NCBI RefSeq assembly: GCF_949987515.2
Contig: NC_082699.1
Location: forward strand, 76,046,281-76,110,280
Reading direction: 5' to 3'
Source: Delphinus delphis
Lineage: Eukaryota; Chordata; Mammalia; Artiodactyla; Delphinidae
Length of the DNA: 64,000 nucleotides
The notes beneath the pieces were generated by a model, which worked only from the letters and a program-made list of their open reading frames with translations, had not been told where the DNA came from and did not search any database. This document shows positions 1-12,190 of the stretch, piece by piece (position 1 is the stretch's first letter; each line of letters begins with the position of its first letter). The position numbers were made by a program, and so were the translations under genes.

Positions 1-245
1 TTTATTTATTTATTTAGGCTGTGCCAGGTCTTGGTCGCCGCATGCGGGATCTTCGTTGCAGCATGTTTTCAGTTGTGGCATGTGAGATCTTTTCAGCTGC
101 GGCATGCGGGCTTCTTAGTTGAGGCATGCAGACTCTTAGTTTCAGCGTGCGTGTGGGATCTAGTTTCCCGAGCAGGGATGGAATCCAGGCCCCCCTGCAT
201 TGGGAGCATGGATTCTTACCCACTGGACCATGAGGGAAGTCTCCC
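1..245 (-). mobile_element. CHR-1-type SINE, cut by the window edge
   Basis: Antisense copy: the plus strand starts with a TTTA tail and ends in the reverse complement of the head 'gacttccct..ggtccagtgg'. It interrupts an MLT1 LTR whose remainder starts directly after it. Its body is rich in 'catgcctcaactaag'-like repeats, unlike the CHR-2 copies. Confidence 0.85.
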
Positions 246-246
246 A

Positions 247-528
247 CGGTATGTATTTGGAGGTGGGGTTTGGGGGAGGTAATTAGGCTTGGCTGAGGTC
301 ATGGGGGTGGGGCCCCCACAATGGGATTAGTGTCCTGACAAGGGAATGAGGAGCCCAGAGCTCTCTTTCCACCAGGTGAGGTACAATGAGAAGTCAGCTA
401 TCTGCAACTCAGAAGAGGAATCTCACCAGAACTCGACAGCACTGGCACCATGATCTTGGACTTCCAGCCTCCAGAAGAGTGAGAAATAAGTTTCTGTTGC
501 TGACAAGCCACCTTGTTTATGGTATTTA
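247..528 (+). mobile_element. MLT1 (ERVL-MaLR) LTR, 5' part lost
   Basis: Shows the family landmarks in order: 'tttggaggtggggttt', 'gtcatgggggtgg', 'gatcttggacttcc', 'agcctccagaa' and 'aagccacct'. Its 5' end is replaced by the SINE at 1-245. A second MLT1 LTR in the same direction follows within about 10 bp. Confidence 0.8.
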
Positions 529-536
529 TTTTTAGA

Positions 537-906
537 TAACCCCCAAAATTCACACACTGAAGCCCTAACCTCTAGTATTTCAGAATGTGAATTTATTTGG
601 AGAGGGGGCCTTCAAAGAGGTGATTAAGTTAAATGGGGCCATTAGGGTGGGCCCTAATCCAATCTGACTGATATCCTTATAAGAACAGATTTGCAAGAAG
701 AGATACCAGAAGCAAGCACACAGTGGAAAGACCTCTGAGGACACAGGGAGAAGACAGCCATCTGCAAGCTAAGGAGAAAGGCAGAAGATACCAACCTTGC
801 TGACACCTTGATCTTGGAATTTCATCCTCCAGAACTGTAAGAAAACAAATGTCTGTGGTTTAAGCCACCTGGTCTGTGGTATTTTGTCATGGCAGGACTA
901 GCAAAG
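537..906 (+). mobile_element. MLT1 (ERVL-MaLR) LTR, nearly full length
   Basis: Runs from 'ccccaaaattcacac' through 'gggtgggccctaatcc' and 'ccttataagaaca' to 'aagccacctggtctg' and 'tattttgtcatggcag', the usual MLT1 order. Only the first few tens of bases are missing. Confidence 0.85.
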
Positions 907-1127
907 TAATGAACGAGGCTCAACAAATCAACATGGAAGAACGGCAATGAACAGCTCTGGTGTTACCAGAGGCCCAGGCGATTCTTGTTTATGTGAAGTC
1001 GATGGCATTGTGGGGGCCACTGGAGGGTTCTAAGCAAGGATTCATATTTCCTTTTATAACAATCTTCACCAACTGTTACGCTTTATTTACAATAATCATC
1101 AATTTTATATATAAATTATACACTCTT

Positions 1128-1330
1128 GGGACTTCCCTGGTGGTGCAGTGGATAAGACTCCACGTTCCCAATGCAGGGAGCCCAGGTTCGATCCCTGCTC
1201 AGGGAACTAGATCCCACATGCATGCCTCAACTAAGAGTTGGCATGCCACAACTAAGGAGCATATGAGCCGCAACTAAGGAACCTGTCTGCTGCAACCGAG
1301 ACCCAGCACAACCAAATAAATAAATAAATA
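1128..1330 (+). mobile_element. CHR-1-type SINE with target-site duplication
   Basis: tRNA-like head with good A box (TGGTGCAGTGG) and B box (GGTTCGATCCC), a 'caacta' body and a (TAAA)n tail. Flanked by 'ataaattatacactctt' at 1111-1127 and 1328-1344; the last few bases of the repeat merge with the tail. This proves retroposition. Confidence 0.95.
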
Positions 1331-1375
1331 AATTATACACTCTTATGAGCATAAAATGGCTCACTTATTATAGGT

Positions 1376-1516
1376 TTCCTCACTGAACTATAAGCTCCAT
1401 GAAAGTAGAGACCATGCCTTTTCCTGTTTACCTTTGAAGCCTTAGCTTCCAAATGGCATAACGGCAGCCTGTCACATGGTAGGAACTCAATATGTATTGA
1501 ACGACTAAATGAACAG
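1376..1516 (+). mobile_element. L2 3'-end fragment
   Basis: Has the L2 tail signature 'ctataagctccatgaaag' followed by 'ggtaggaactcaatatg' and an 'aatgaa' end. Confidence 0.7.
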
Positions 1517-1730
1517 ACTCAGAAATGAATGCACTCTGACAGGAGTCTGAATGACAGATTAAAAGATGGGGATCTGAGAATCTTACACAATATAATCCAA
1601 ATGAAAGGATTATGGCCCAAAATATAATGGTCAAGGTCACTGCGGGAAGGGGGGAACAGGAAAAGACTCTGGAAAGGATTTCCTGGAAATGGGAGTAAGT
1701 AGACAGTAGACGTGTCCAGAGGATTTCATG

Positions 1731-1918
1731 CCCACAGCCTGTCTGTATAAATAAAGTTTTATTGGCACACAGTCACAGCCATTCATGTATATATCATCTA
1801 AGGCTGCTTTCTCACTACGAGAGCAGCACTGACTACTTGCGACAGCATCCTATGGCCTGAGTACCCCAAAGGCTGACCATCTATCTAGCCATTTACAGAA
1901 ATTGTTTGCTGACCCCTG
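1731..1918 (-). mobile_element. hAT-type MITE remnant
   Basis: Contains 'ataaataaagttttattgg', 'ggctgctttc' and the terminal 'gctgacccctg', signatures of a short hAT (MER1/Charlie-type) element. The subfamily is not certain to me. Confidence 0.7.
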
Positions 1919-2971
1919 ATAGAGGGGCTCGTTTAATTCTCTGCCGTTTTACAAGTTATACTGAGTTCAGAGAAAGTAGCAAATGGTGACTTTTCTGCCA
2001 GCGTATGACTAATTGAAGCAAAGGAAAAACGAAATGAGGGGTTTCTGACTTGCAAACTTGCCAGCATGTACTGGTGGCCACACAGTGCACGGGTGTGGGA
2101 ATTTCTTACAGACAGAAGCCCAGGAAAATACAACGAAGTCTTGGCTTCTGAATCCACAAAGCACCCCCAACACACAATCTGCCTGGAGCAAAAGGAAGTG
2201 AGGAAACTCATGACCACAGTGGCTGTGAAATTCTGTGATGGAGAATAATAGGGACTCAGCAGAAATGGTAACTGATGGAACAATCCAAGAAAGACATTAC
2301 AGGACTCCAGCTATGTTGCCACTAACGTCAGCAGGCTCCGAAAGCTCCAGTTCTCAAGCATTAAGGGAATTTGTTGATATTGTTCCAGAACCACTTCTCA
2401 CAATAGCCAAAACGCTACGAGAGGAAAAAGCCAGAAAAACAAGGCAGAAACAGCAGTGGGGATCTGGCAGGAGGCAGGTAGAGGGCTTCAGTGTCAGCGA
2501 GAGTCGTAAGCCTCCAGGATGGCAGGGCCTTGAAATCACAGAGTTGAAAAGGCACTGCAAAAAGTCCTCCAATTTCTTGCCCAGGCTGCAGCCAGAGAGG
2601 GCCGCTTTCAGTTTATCAACAATGATGAAGTTCTTAACAATCTCCTTAAGGACCAGCGTGATCATGGAAGGCACAGGCTGTGCAGATACAATACTCAGAT
2701 TAGGAAGGCTGTGATGCACGGTCAGTCTCACCCTCGCCAGTCCTTTTCAAGGAGAACCGCACCCTGAACCTCAGCTGTGCGCAGACTCAGATACAAATCC
2801 CAGCTAAGTAGGGCGCAGATGCCCCGCAGAGGGGTCCCCAGCCTCCTACGGTCAAAGCATTTATATTCTGAGCGCTCAGGTTTCCCCGTCTCCTCTTCCA
2901 ACACAGAGCAAAGAGAACTGGAGAGGTAACGACCAGGCTCCCTTGAAAGTCTATGCATCATTTCTGCACTG
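1919..2971. other. No recognised feature
   Basis: Single-copy-like sequence with overlapping frames of up to 159 codons on + (2235-2714) and 125 on - (2354-2731). Neither has a recognisable domain, a Kozak context or flanking splice sites, so I do not call a gene. Confidence 0.5.
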
Positions 2972-3205
2972 TTACTGGACCTGGGAGCTGGATCCAGATG
3001 ACCTTGGTTTGAATCCCAGGTAAACTGAGGTGGTTATTTCGTATGTCTGTGCTCTGTTCCTTCAGCGGTAAAACGAATGAATGTAATAAGGGAGTCTTCC
3101 TCCTGAGTTTGTTTTGCAGATTAACTGATTTAACAGTTGCAAAAACACTTTGAATGTGGCTGGGCTCCTAGGAGGCACCCTGTAAGTATTAATTATCATT
3201 CTTTG
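2972..3205 (+). mobile_element. MIR SINE
   Basis: Diverged MIR: 'ctggatccagatgacc', 'ttgaatccc', a 'tgtgct..ttcc' core and an end with 'taagtattaattatcattc'. Confidence 0.65.
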
Positions 3206-3235
3206 ATTTATCTGAAGTTGAAGCACTCAGGTAAG

Positions 3236-3415
3236 TGGGGCTCTGTGCCGAGCACATTCCATTCATTATCACACTTATTCCTCCCAGCCACACTATGAGA
3301 CAAAGGCATCACCGAGATTTCACAGATCAGGGACACGATTTGTTCGGAGGCCCACAGCCAGTTAGCAGTGGACCCAGAAATGGAAGATTCCGTGGCCTGT
3401 CTGGTTTGAAGCCCA
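3236..3415 (-). mobile_element. MIR SINE
   Basis: Reverse MIR core: 'cattatcacacttattcct', 'cactatgagacaaagg', 'cccacagccagttagcag' and 'ggcctgtctgg'. Confidence 0.7.
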
Positions 3416-3639
3416 TGAGAAGGACAACTCAGTGCCATGCTGCTATGCTCAAGACACCCACAGTCCTGGGAGCCTTCCTTCTTAGTCCAAAACACAAGCC
3501 TAGAGGGTGAAACACACCCACCCCTGGAAGTGGAGGGGAGGAAAGGACATGGTTAAAGCACGTGAGCCGATTCCCACGACCAGGGTGTTAACCCCAGCAG
3601 ACAGCTGCTACTGGCCGTGTAAGCCAGGAGCTATTCATT

Positions 3640-3975
3640 CCCAGTCTTCTCCACTCGTGCCTGCCTCTGCCTGTAAAGGCTCGGGAAAAGAAGACAGATA
3701 CTTCCCTCTCCAGATTTAACCTCTAGTTCAAACAGCCATGCCACCTTGCTTTGGCTAATGAAATAAAAGAGGAAATATTCTACGAGGCTTCTGGAAAGAT
3801 TTTTTTTGTCTTTGTTATAAAGGAACTGACAAGGGAGGTGAATGGTTGGGGCTGACCTTCCCATTCCCTCCTCCCTGAACACAGATGTAACGTCTGGAGC
3901 CTTGGTCATCATATTGTGACATGAAGCACGAAGACCTTAGCTAAGGATGGCAAAGAAGAACTTTATCTGGAAAAC
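3640..3975 (+). mobile_element. Probable MLT1-like LTR fragment
   Basis: Shares the order 'gccatgccaccttgct', 'ggcttctggaaag', 'cctgaacacagatgtaa' and 'gaccttagctaaggatgg' with a second copy type at 23.80-24.18 kb. The family is assigned by memory of LTR landmarks and is uncertain. Confidence 0.45.
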
Positions 3976-4477
3976 AGAGAGTTGATCCCTTTTTTTAAGT
4001 ATGAAGGAAGGGAAAAAAAAGTGAAGAACTCATCAGCCCCAGGTAATGCTACCATTAAGTAGCAGTTGAAGTCACCACCTTTGGTCAAGTCTACTATTAC
4101 CTGGAGCTGACAGTAGTCTGGGTGACACTGCAAAGGCAGGTCAGATCTGCAGGATACTAAGTACTCCTCACCGTAAAGCAGGGAGTGTCCAGGTGCAGGG
4201 GACACATCCTCTGGGATATCAATTCTCATTTGTAAAAAGGAAATAAAGTCAAATATCAGGAGAGATCCCTTTCGATTTGGAGATTTTGACTTTTTGCAAC
4301 GAGGAACTAAATGAAAAGGATTTGAACAGCAGTGTGACGTGATAAAGGCAGAGAATACATATGGAAATTACCAGACAAGTCAGTTAAAGCTGGCTTCAGA
4401 ACTGACTGGTGACTCTCTCTTGCTTTTTGAACTCCTGTTAAGGTATGCAAGTGAAACGTTAACCAACACCCTATTTC
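3976..4477. other. No recognised feature
   Basis: Unique-looking, A-rich at both ends ('gggaaaaaaaagtg' near 4012). No repeat signature or open frame of note. Confidence 0.5.
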
Positions 4478-4632
4478 TACACATACCTCACTCAATCCTC
4501 AAGCGAACCCTACGAAATGAGTAAAGGTTACTCTACTCAACAAAAGATAAAGTTCAGTCCTCAAAAGTCTAAGTCACTCCAGGACCTCACAGCCAACTGT
4601 GATGGTGTTGGGGTCCACGCCCAGGCCTGACC
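4478..4632 (-). mobile_element. Diverged MIR SINE
   Basis: Reverse MIR order is visible: 'ctcactcaatcctcaag', 'accctacgaaatgag' and 'aagtcactccaggacctcac'. Confidence 0.5.
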
Positions 4633-5840
4633 CCTTCTGTAAGTGATGGTTACAATGACCTTGTTCCCCGAACCTTCTCAAAACCAGCAGCTCAACAACA
4701 ATGATCTTCTCTCCATCACATTCAACCACCAGGGTGGGAGAGAGTCGCTAATAACCGCCCACCTAGAGCAGCGTGACTCACGTGGCTGTCATCTTGCTCC
4801 AGTGACACAGACCATCATGGAGCTGCTGGCCCTCTCTCAGAAACCTGAGTCACCTTCGCGGCCAGCTGAGCTCATTTTCCAAGGTTGGCTTGATAGATGC
4901 AAACAGTAACAGTAATAATGAAGTATATCCATCCAGTGTAAATACTACCAGAAACAAAGGGAAAATATATAAATATATGTGGTGCTTCAATTATCTTTTG
5001 TCCCGTGCGCTGATTCCCACTTTCTCGTGCACCAGAGGCCACTCGGGGACAACACATTCGTTCCATTCCTCTTGGCATTTATTCCTGGATTCGTCGCTTT
5101 GCGGAAGGAAGGCTTTCCTGTTTGGTAGAGCAAGTTACATCCAACTTCTTTCAAGGATTCAAGAGGGTGGGGATTAAGGCCCCAGTGCTCTGCAAGAAAT
5201 TAACTCATCTCCAAGGGAGTCAGTTTTACTGTTAAACACATATTTGCAATGAGAGTCAGGGAAGAACTACAGAGCTGTGCGTTCTGAAGCCTCCTCCTGA
5301 GGGCCTGTAGGTCTAGAAGGCTGCCCCGGACACAGGGGAGAAGTGGGCAGTGTGAAATCCAGGGCAACTGAGTGAGTCTCTGGACCCCATCCCCTGATGC
5401 AATCCGAGTACCTCTTCTCTCCCACTGTCTATATAGGAATTTTTAACTCAACTTCCTTTGAAAAAACAGGGCATTGGTGCCATTTCATGAGTAAGTGGGT
5501 GCATTTCCCTAGAAAATGCTAAGGAGTTAGCCATCCAGCCAGGAGCAGCATGTGACGTAAAGAAGCTAGGTGGGTCAAAATGCAGAAAGAGGAGGGGGAA
5601 TCCTGAGCACATCTGGATGTGGGCCTAGATTGGGCAAAGTCACTACCCAGCCAGCCTGCCTGAGAATTTCACCTACAGCCTCTCCAGTGGTTCTGGGTGG
5701 TCGGGATCTAAAGTTTGTTCTACTTATCCAAAAATTAACTACTGGTAGACCATTTACATCACATTGTTAAAATAACTGAGAGAACAAGAAATAACAATAA
5801 TTGTGTGTGACCCAGCCCACAAGTACCTACTTCCATGTTA
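4633..5840. other. No recognised feature
   Basis: Mixed-composition unique sequence. Short frames on both strands (at most 95 codons) show no family resemblance. I see no strong splice pair. Confidence 0.5.
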
Positions 5841-5855
5841 AAAACAAAGTTGAAG

Positions 5856-6044
5856 GGCTTCCCTGGTGGCGCAGTGGTTGAGAGTCCGCCTGCCGATGCA
5901 GGGGACGTGGGTTCGTGCCCCGGTCCGGGAGGATCCCACATGCCGCAGAGCGGCTGGGCCCATGAGCCATGGCCGCTGAGCCTGCGCGTCCGGAGCTTGT
6001 GCTCCACAACGGGAGAGGCCGGGACAGTGGGAGGCCCGCGTACC

Positions 6045-6082
<38 letters not shown>
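5856..6082 (+). mobile_element. CHR-2 SINE, young, with about 40 A tail
   Basis: CHR-2 body ('gccgatgcaggggac', 'ggccgctgagcc', 'gcgtaccgc') with an uninterrupted A run from about 6047 to 6086. Flanked by 'aaaacaaagttgaag' at 5841-5855 and 6083-6097. The pure tail and exact 15-bp repeat suggest a recent insertion. Confidence 0.97.
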
Positions 6083-6087
<5 letters not shown>

Positions 6088-6097
6088 AAAGTTGAAG

Positions 6098-6930
6098 ATT
6101 GCAAAGTCCTAAGAAGAAGGATCTGTCCCTGAATTTTTGGTCAAAAGAACACATATTTAGGATGTCCTTTATCAGGTTCTGTTGCTAAACAGATTGGAGG
6201 AAGGAGAAATAGAAAAGAGGGTGTCACTAGCTTCAAATTCCTTAAAATCTAATGGGGGTAAAAAGGCCGATTATCAAATAATCAGAATTCAAGGCAGAAC
6301 CCACACGGTCTGGGTGGTGAGAGAGGAGAGACAGATCCAGCCAGGAGTTAGAAAAGGGAGAGACAGTTGAATCAGTGAATTCAAAGAGGATGAGAGAGGA
6401 TTACAGCAGGAAAGGCGGGGCTGGGCTTCTCAGATAGAGCAAAGATCCATTATAACAAGTTATGAAGCCAAAATGAAGTGAGAAAAGCACAGAATCCCAG
6501 TTCCACCACCTCCTGAAGGCATAGTCTGCGCCTCAGCTCCTCCGTGTAAAGTGGTGGTGAGGATGCAGCAGCGTAGCTCACCCTGCATGATTCCCAGGGC
6601 ATCACGGGGGCTCTAAAATACTGAGGTCCTTTAACCTAGCAGGAGTTCTGGGAGCCTCAGGAGAAAGAGGAAGCAGCTGGTGTGGGCTTCTCTTTCAGGG
6701 AGGGAGTTAATAAAGAGAAGGAGACGTAGGATGGGTATCCGAGATGTAGCAGAACAGAGGGAAATTTCAGGAGAAGGGGACGTGAGCTTGACTCCTAAGC
6801 AATTCTAAGGAGAAGGGTCCCTTGGAGAGAGATCTTAAGATGTGAAGAAAGGCCCACTGGTTGAGAAACTCTTTGAGGAGAGATTACAACAACAGTAACG
6901 ACAGCAATAATCAACACGTCTCGGGCAAGG
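6098..6930. other. Unclassified, with traces of L2 (-) and MIR (+)
   Basis: Purine-rich. 6165-6340 resembles reversed L2 ('aaaatctaatgggggt') and 6490-6600 resembles a MIR core ('cgcctcagctcctccg'). Both are too decayed to bound. Confidence 0.4.
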
Positions 6931-7060
6931 AAAAATAGCAAGTTTTATGCGACACCCTCAAATTGTCTGACCTCATTTAATTTGCTCTAACATTATATCG
7001 CGTAAGTACTTACCACCTATTTTCACAGACAAGGAGACGAAGACTCAGACAGCTTACATA
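6931..7060 (-). mobile_element. MIR SINE fragment
   Basis: 'ctgacctcatttaatttg', then 'ttttcacagacaaggagac' and 'agacagcttacatagctgg' follow the reverse MIR order. Confidence 0.6.
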
Positions 7061-7165
7061 GCTGGATTCACTCATTCCTTCATCAGCTAGTATTTGACTA
7101 GATAATGAAATGAAGACGTAAGATGGACACCATCCTTGACGTCAAGAATGCGGCAGGCAGCATGG
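7061..7165 (-). mobile_element. L2 3'-end fragment
   Basis: 'attcactcattccttcat' followed by 'gatggacaccatccttgac' is the reversed L2 tail. Confidence 0.5.
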
Positions 7166-7749
7166 AGGACAGTACAGGTGACTAACACATCACCAAGCAA
7201 AGGTCAGCCAAGTGGATACGGGAGGAGTTCCTGATGCTCAGGGGGGTTCCCTTTCCCTCCTGAGATGGGAATGGACAGCTCCTCAGTCTGCTGGTTTAGC
7301 CCCTAGGGTGGGGCTCATCAAACAGCCCCACTCTCAGATTCAAACTTCCAGAGAAGGACTTCTCAACAGCCTGCCCCCATGGGGCACACAGTGCGCCCCG
7401 TAGAGCGAGTCCCACTTGCACCTCTGAGCCCACCTCTGAGACCCACAGGCAGGGACCCTGTCCAGCGTCTTCTAAACACGTGAAGAGTCAGCCTTAGAAT
7501 TCAGGCTGAGGGCAATGCTCTGAGAAAGGAGGGAAGGTAGACAGGAGGTTTGCTGAAGCTACACTGCAATTCTGAGCTGGAAAAAAACAGAATGGAACCA
7601 TTTCAGGAGAGTCTGCCATCACCCCAGCAGAGATCTTTGGGGCTGGATGGCAGTGGGCCTGGTGCCCAGAACGCTAGAAAAAACAAGCCGGAGCACATTC
7701 TCATGGAAAATGCATCCAAACATTTCGTCCCACTGCATTAAGTTCCTAG
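7166..7749. other. No recognised feature
   Basis: GC-richer unique stretch. 63-codon frames at 7212-7403 and 7550-7741 have no recognisable motif. Confidence 0.5.
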
Positions 7750-7840
7750 GCTGCAACACACGCCGTTCTAGGCCTGGGATACAGCAGTTAAAATGACAAG
7801 ACACAGTCTCTTTTTTAGTGGGGACTTAGAATTTACCCCG
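7750..7840 (-). mobile_element. L2 fragment
   Basis: 'cgttctaggcctgggatac' followed by 'agcagttaaaatgac' is a reversed L2 segment. Confidence 0.55.
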
Positions 7841-8194
7841 CCACAGTATGACACTTTAGTGACTGCAGAAAAATACGTTCGGAAGTTGGGGAAAACTTGG
7901 CTGGACTCATTGTTTAAAGAACAATTAATAAGGAAACAGTACCGAGCTGGAATAACAGGCTTCGGGGAAATTTTGCAGTTAAGAAAATTAGAGGCTGCAG
8001 TTTCAGGGGCCAAACTGTCAAGTTGAATGCAGGGAAACACAAACTGAGCCAGGCCCTCACAGCAGCCAAGTAAATATGGGGGCAGCATGTGGGGTGTCCT
8101 GAAGTGGGGAAAGGAAGGTAGGAGCACTGATGAAAGTTGTCTATATAAGGTGTTTTACACCCAAATGCCATCTGTCAATCACCCTTTGTGAGCC
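7841..8194. other. No recognised feature
   Basis: Short frames on both strands. No domain, promoter or repeat recognised. Confidence 0.5.
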
Positions 8195-8420
8195 TTTCCT
8201 AGTAAATGGTTATGAAGCTCTGGCTCTGTGCCTGGAACTACACTAGGATCTTTCTGACACATCTCATGTAATCTTCACCTTCCTCTGAAGGGTTAATCAT
8301 ATCCCCAATTTACAGATGCAGTAATTGGGGTTACACAGGGTTAAGGACTTTGCCTTAAGATCACATGGTAAGTAGGAGGCGGGGTTACAAGAGGAACTCA
8401 AGGCTGTCCATTTCCAGACA
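8195..8420 (-). mobile_element. MIR SINE
   Basis: Nearly full reverse MIR: 'ctgtgcctggaactacac', 'ctcatgtaatcttcacc', 'cccaatttacagatgcag' and 'gatcacatggtaagtagg'. Confidence 0.75.
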
Positions 8421-9301
8421 CTACCTTGTTCTTTTCACTGAGACCTTGTTCTCTCCCTCCGTTGAGCTGCATCTCTGAACTCCTCTTCCAGGCTCGTGGG
8501 TCTGTTCTAACCACCATCAAATACAATCTCCACTCTTTGGGGCTCATCTGGACGTTGTCACTGGAGCACTGTGCCTCTTCCCAGCTAACTCTTCACTTAA
8601 TGAAGCCACCTACAGCCAGTGGAAGGAAGCCCAGCTGTGCAAACAGCCAAGCCTCTGTCCTCTCACCTGCGTCTGGCCTTGCACCTAGCCTGCAGCTCAG
8701 CCCTCGCTCACCTGGCCAGGGGAAAGCAAAGCTCCTCCAAGTCAAGGAGAAGAGGGACTGCTCCCTGCTCTTAGCACCTCTTTTCTAGCACAGAGACTAT
8801 GACAGGTCAAAGCAAGCAAGAGAGCCGCAGTGTGACCCACTTAAAGAGACTGGGTCAGAATCTCGGTCAGGAGTGAGAATTAGGTCAGTGCTAGTCTGAG
8901 AGTGAAGTACACCCGAAGATAAGATTGGAAAGGCCTGTGAAGAAGCCAGAGGAGGAACTGACACATAGCAAAGGGCAGTGTGATCAGGTGGGCAGGGGAG
9001 TCTAGAGTTTGTATAAGATTCTCAGCTTGGAGGTTGCCATCAGAATGCCCACTGGGTGAGGCTTTATACTAGAAGCTGTTCACTTATGTTTCCTCGAGAA
9101 ATAATGGATGAACAACTGAGTTAAAAAACTAAAATAAGAAGGCAGTTGTGCCTTTTACAGGATGAGAGGTAACGGCAAATTAATACATCTATGCCAGTGC
9201 AACTAGACTGGGTTATAAGAAACCTTTCTGTCTTTAGAGCTACTAGTTAACTATAATCTAATGCTGGGATGTTTTGGTAATTTATTCTAGCTCAGGAGAT
9301 T
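8421..9301. other. No recognised feature
   Basis: A 120-codon plus frame (8426-8788) has low-complexity Ser/Leu/Pro composition and no recognisable domain. The remainder is purine-rich and unclassified. Confidence 0.45.
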
Positions 9302-9512
9302 TCTTTCTTTTTTTTTTTTTTTGGTACATGGGCCTCTCACTGTTGTGGCCTCTCCTGTTGCGGAGCACAGGCTCCGGACACGCAGGCTCAGCGGCCATGG
9401 CTCACGGGCCCAGCCACTCCGCGGCATGTGGGATCTTCCCGGACCGGGGCACGAACCCGTGTCCCCTGCATCGGCAGGCGGACTCTCAACCACTGCATCT
9501 CCAGAGAAGCCC
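9302..9512 (-). mobile_element. CHR-2 SINE
   Basis: T-run, then the reverse CHR-2 body ('gcggccatggctcacggg', 'gcatcggcaggcgg'). The head end has drifted ('catctccagagaagccc'). No clear target duplication was found. Confidence 0.92.
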
Positions 9513-10055
9513 GACAACGTCATTTTTGCATCAATCCCTGTTGATAAGTTTCTTCTTCCTTAGTAAGGACGGTGTGACAAATTTATATAAGCCTTGCTTT
9601 GATGATTCAGGATCAGGCAGTTGTGTCATCAGTGAAACACTGCCTATTACAGTAAATATGTATTAAGGAGGTGTGATAAAGTGGGAAGAACGGAAGCCAA
9701 TCCCAGGACTAAAGACGGTGAAAAAGTATTCTTCCTGGTTCTTTTCCAAAAATCTATCTCCTCACTCAAAAGGCAAACTCCAAGTAAGTCCTTGGTCACG
9801 AAAGTTCTACGTAATCCTTGTCTTCCCCTAGTTTTGACTGAAGATTCTATCTGGCTTATGCCATAAACCTGCAGGAGTACTCGAAAAACATAGTCTGATT
9901 CACTACCTGCTACCTTATATTAGTGGCTAATAAATTTAACCCTGGTGTTCACCTAAGGGTGAACAGAACTAAAATCGTTAAAATTGCAAAACATATTTAG
10001 AGTATCCCTGAGGCACTACTGCTGAAATATTTAACCCAAATTTATTCAAGCCCCC
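9513..10055. other. No recognised feature
   Basis: AT-leaning unique sequence with no strong reading frame. Confidence 0.5.
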
Positions 10056-10258
10056 AGAACTGTGCTATCCAATATTATAGCACCAGACATGTGCTCTGAT
10101 ACTTAAAGTTCAATTAATTAAATACAAGTAAAAACTCATTTCCTTAGTTGTACTAACCACATTTCAAGTGTTCAATAAATACCTGTGGTCAATGGTTACC
10201 ACACTGAACAACATATATAGAACATCTTCATCACACAAAGTTCAACTGAACAGTATTG
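10056..10258 (-). mobile_element. hAT-type MITE remnant
   Basis: Begins 'ctgtgctatccaatatt' and contains 'aaccacatttcaagtgttc' and 'gtggtcaatggttacc', marks of a short MER1-type hAT element. Confidence 0.6.
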
Positions 10259-10540
10259 CCTGAGACCTAACTTTTAGTGTTTCTGAAATACAAGGGAGAG
10301 AGAACCAAGGTAAATGATGTTACTAGAAAACAGACAACTCCAGCATGTGGGAATTTTTATAACACAACTGGCCTCTCCTCTCAGTCAATGAATGAGTAGA
10401 AGGTTGGGAAGAGAAATTTGAAGGACTCTGCTAGATCACATCAGGTAGCTATGCAAAGTTCAGACTCTAACTACGTGGTATAACTTGCTAGTAGCAGTGA
10501 GACATGTCACTCTCTCTGACTGAGACTAAATTCTTTAACT

Positions 10541-11131
<591 letters not shown>

Positions 11132-11140
11132 ATTGGTAAG

Positions 11141-11491
11141 GCACTTCCATGGTGGCACAGTGGTTAAGAATCCACCTGCCAGTGCAGGGGACACAGGTTT
11201 GAGCCCTGGTCCGGGAGGATCCCACATGCCGCGGAGCAACTAAGCCCGTGCACCACAACTACTGAGCCTGCGCTCTAGAGCCCGCGAGCCACAGCTACTG
11301 AAGTCCATGCGCCTAGAGCCCGTGCTCCGCAACAAAATAAGCCACGGCAATGAGAAGCCCGCGCACCGCAACAAAGAGTAGCCCCCGCTCGCTGCAACTA
11401 GAGAAAGCCCACACGCAGCAACGAAGACCCAATGCAGCCAAAAATAAATATATAAAAGATAAATAAATTTATAAAATGAAATAAATAAAAC
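11141..11491 (+). mobile_element. Long-form CHR SINE
   Basis: CHR head, two internal 'cacaactact..gagcc'-type units, 'gagtagcccccgctc' and an A/T-rich tail. Flanked by 'attggtaag' at 11132-11140 and 11492-11500. Confidence 0.93.
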
Positions 11492-11500
11492 ATTGGTAAG

Positions 11501-11722
11501 ATATTGCTGACGATTATATAGCCAAAAGGTGAAGTGTTATAATGAAAGAAATAGATTTTAAAACGTCATGAGAGTCCATATCAATAAAATATTCCATTGA
11601 TCCCTGACAGAATTTCATAGTCTTATAAATCACCTCATAGAGATACAGCTTTCTTCAGACCCTTAATCAAGAGAATTAAAATACCAGACTTGTTCTTCCT
11701 TCTGTCAACTTAAAAAAATAAT
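11501..11722. other. AT-rich flank before an old L1
   Basis: No repeat signature is clear. It may be more of the decayed L1 that starts near 11,723. Confidence 0.35.
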
Positions 11723-11979
11723 CCATATAAAGTAGAAATCAATATTGTATTGATTGGATTGGATTGTATTAAAACAAGAAATCAGTAGAGAAAATCAATG
11801 AAACCAAAAGCTGATTCTTTGAAAAGATTATTAAAATCAATAAGCCAATAGCCAGGCTAACTAAGAAAAAAAAAAAGATAAAGGACACAAATTACTAATA
11901 AGAGAAAGAAAGAGGGGACATCACTACAGAATCCATGGACGTAAAAAGAATAATAAGAGAATACTATAAACAACTCCTT

Positions 11980-12190
11980 GGGCTTCCCTGGTGGCGCAGT
12001 GATTGAGAGCCCGCCTGCCGATGCAGGGGACACAGGTTCGTGCCCCGGTCCGGGAAGGTCCCACATGCCACGTAGCAGTTGGGCCCGTGAGCCATGGCCG
12101 CTGAGCCTGCGCATCCAGAGCCTGTGCTCCACAACGGGAGAGGCCCCAACAGTGAGAGGCCCGCGTACCGAAAAAAAAAAAAAAACAACA
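11980..12190 (+). mobile_element. CHR-2 SINE inside L1
   Basis: Complete CHR-2 body flanked by 'acaactcctt' at 11970-11979 and 12191-12200, in the same direction as the host L1. Confidence 0.96.

Noticed and set aside
2235..2731. Overlapping 159- and 125-codon frames
   Set aside because: They lie on opposite strands of the same DNA, with no recognised domain, splice context or start context. At most one could be real, and nothing supports either.
3120..3230. Exon between 'ttttgcag' and CAG|GTAAGT
   Set aside because: It lies within MIR sequence, has stops in its frames, and has no partner exons. The donor is strong but probably a chance product of the repeat.
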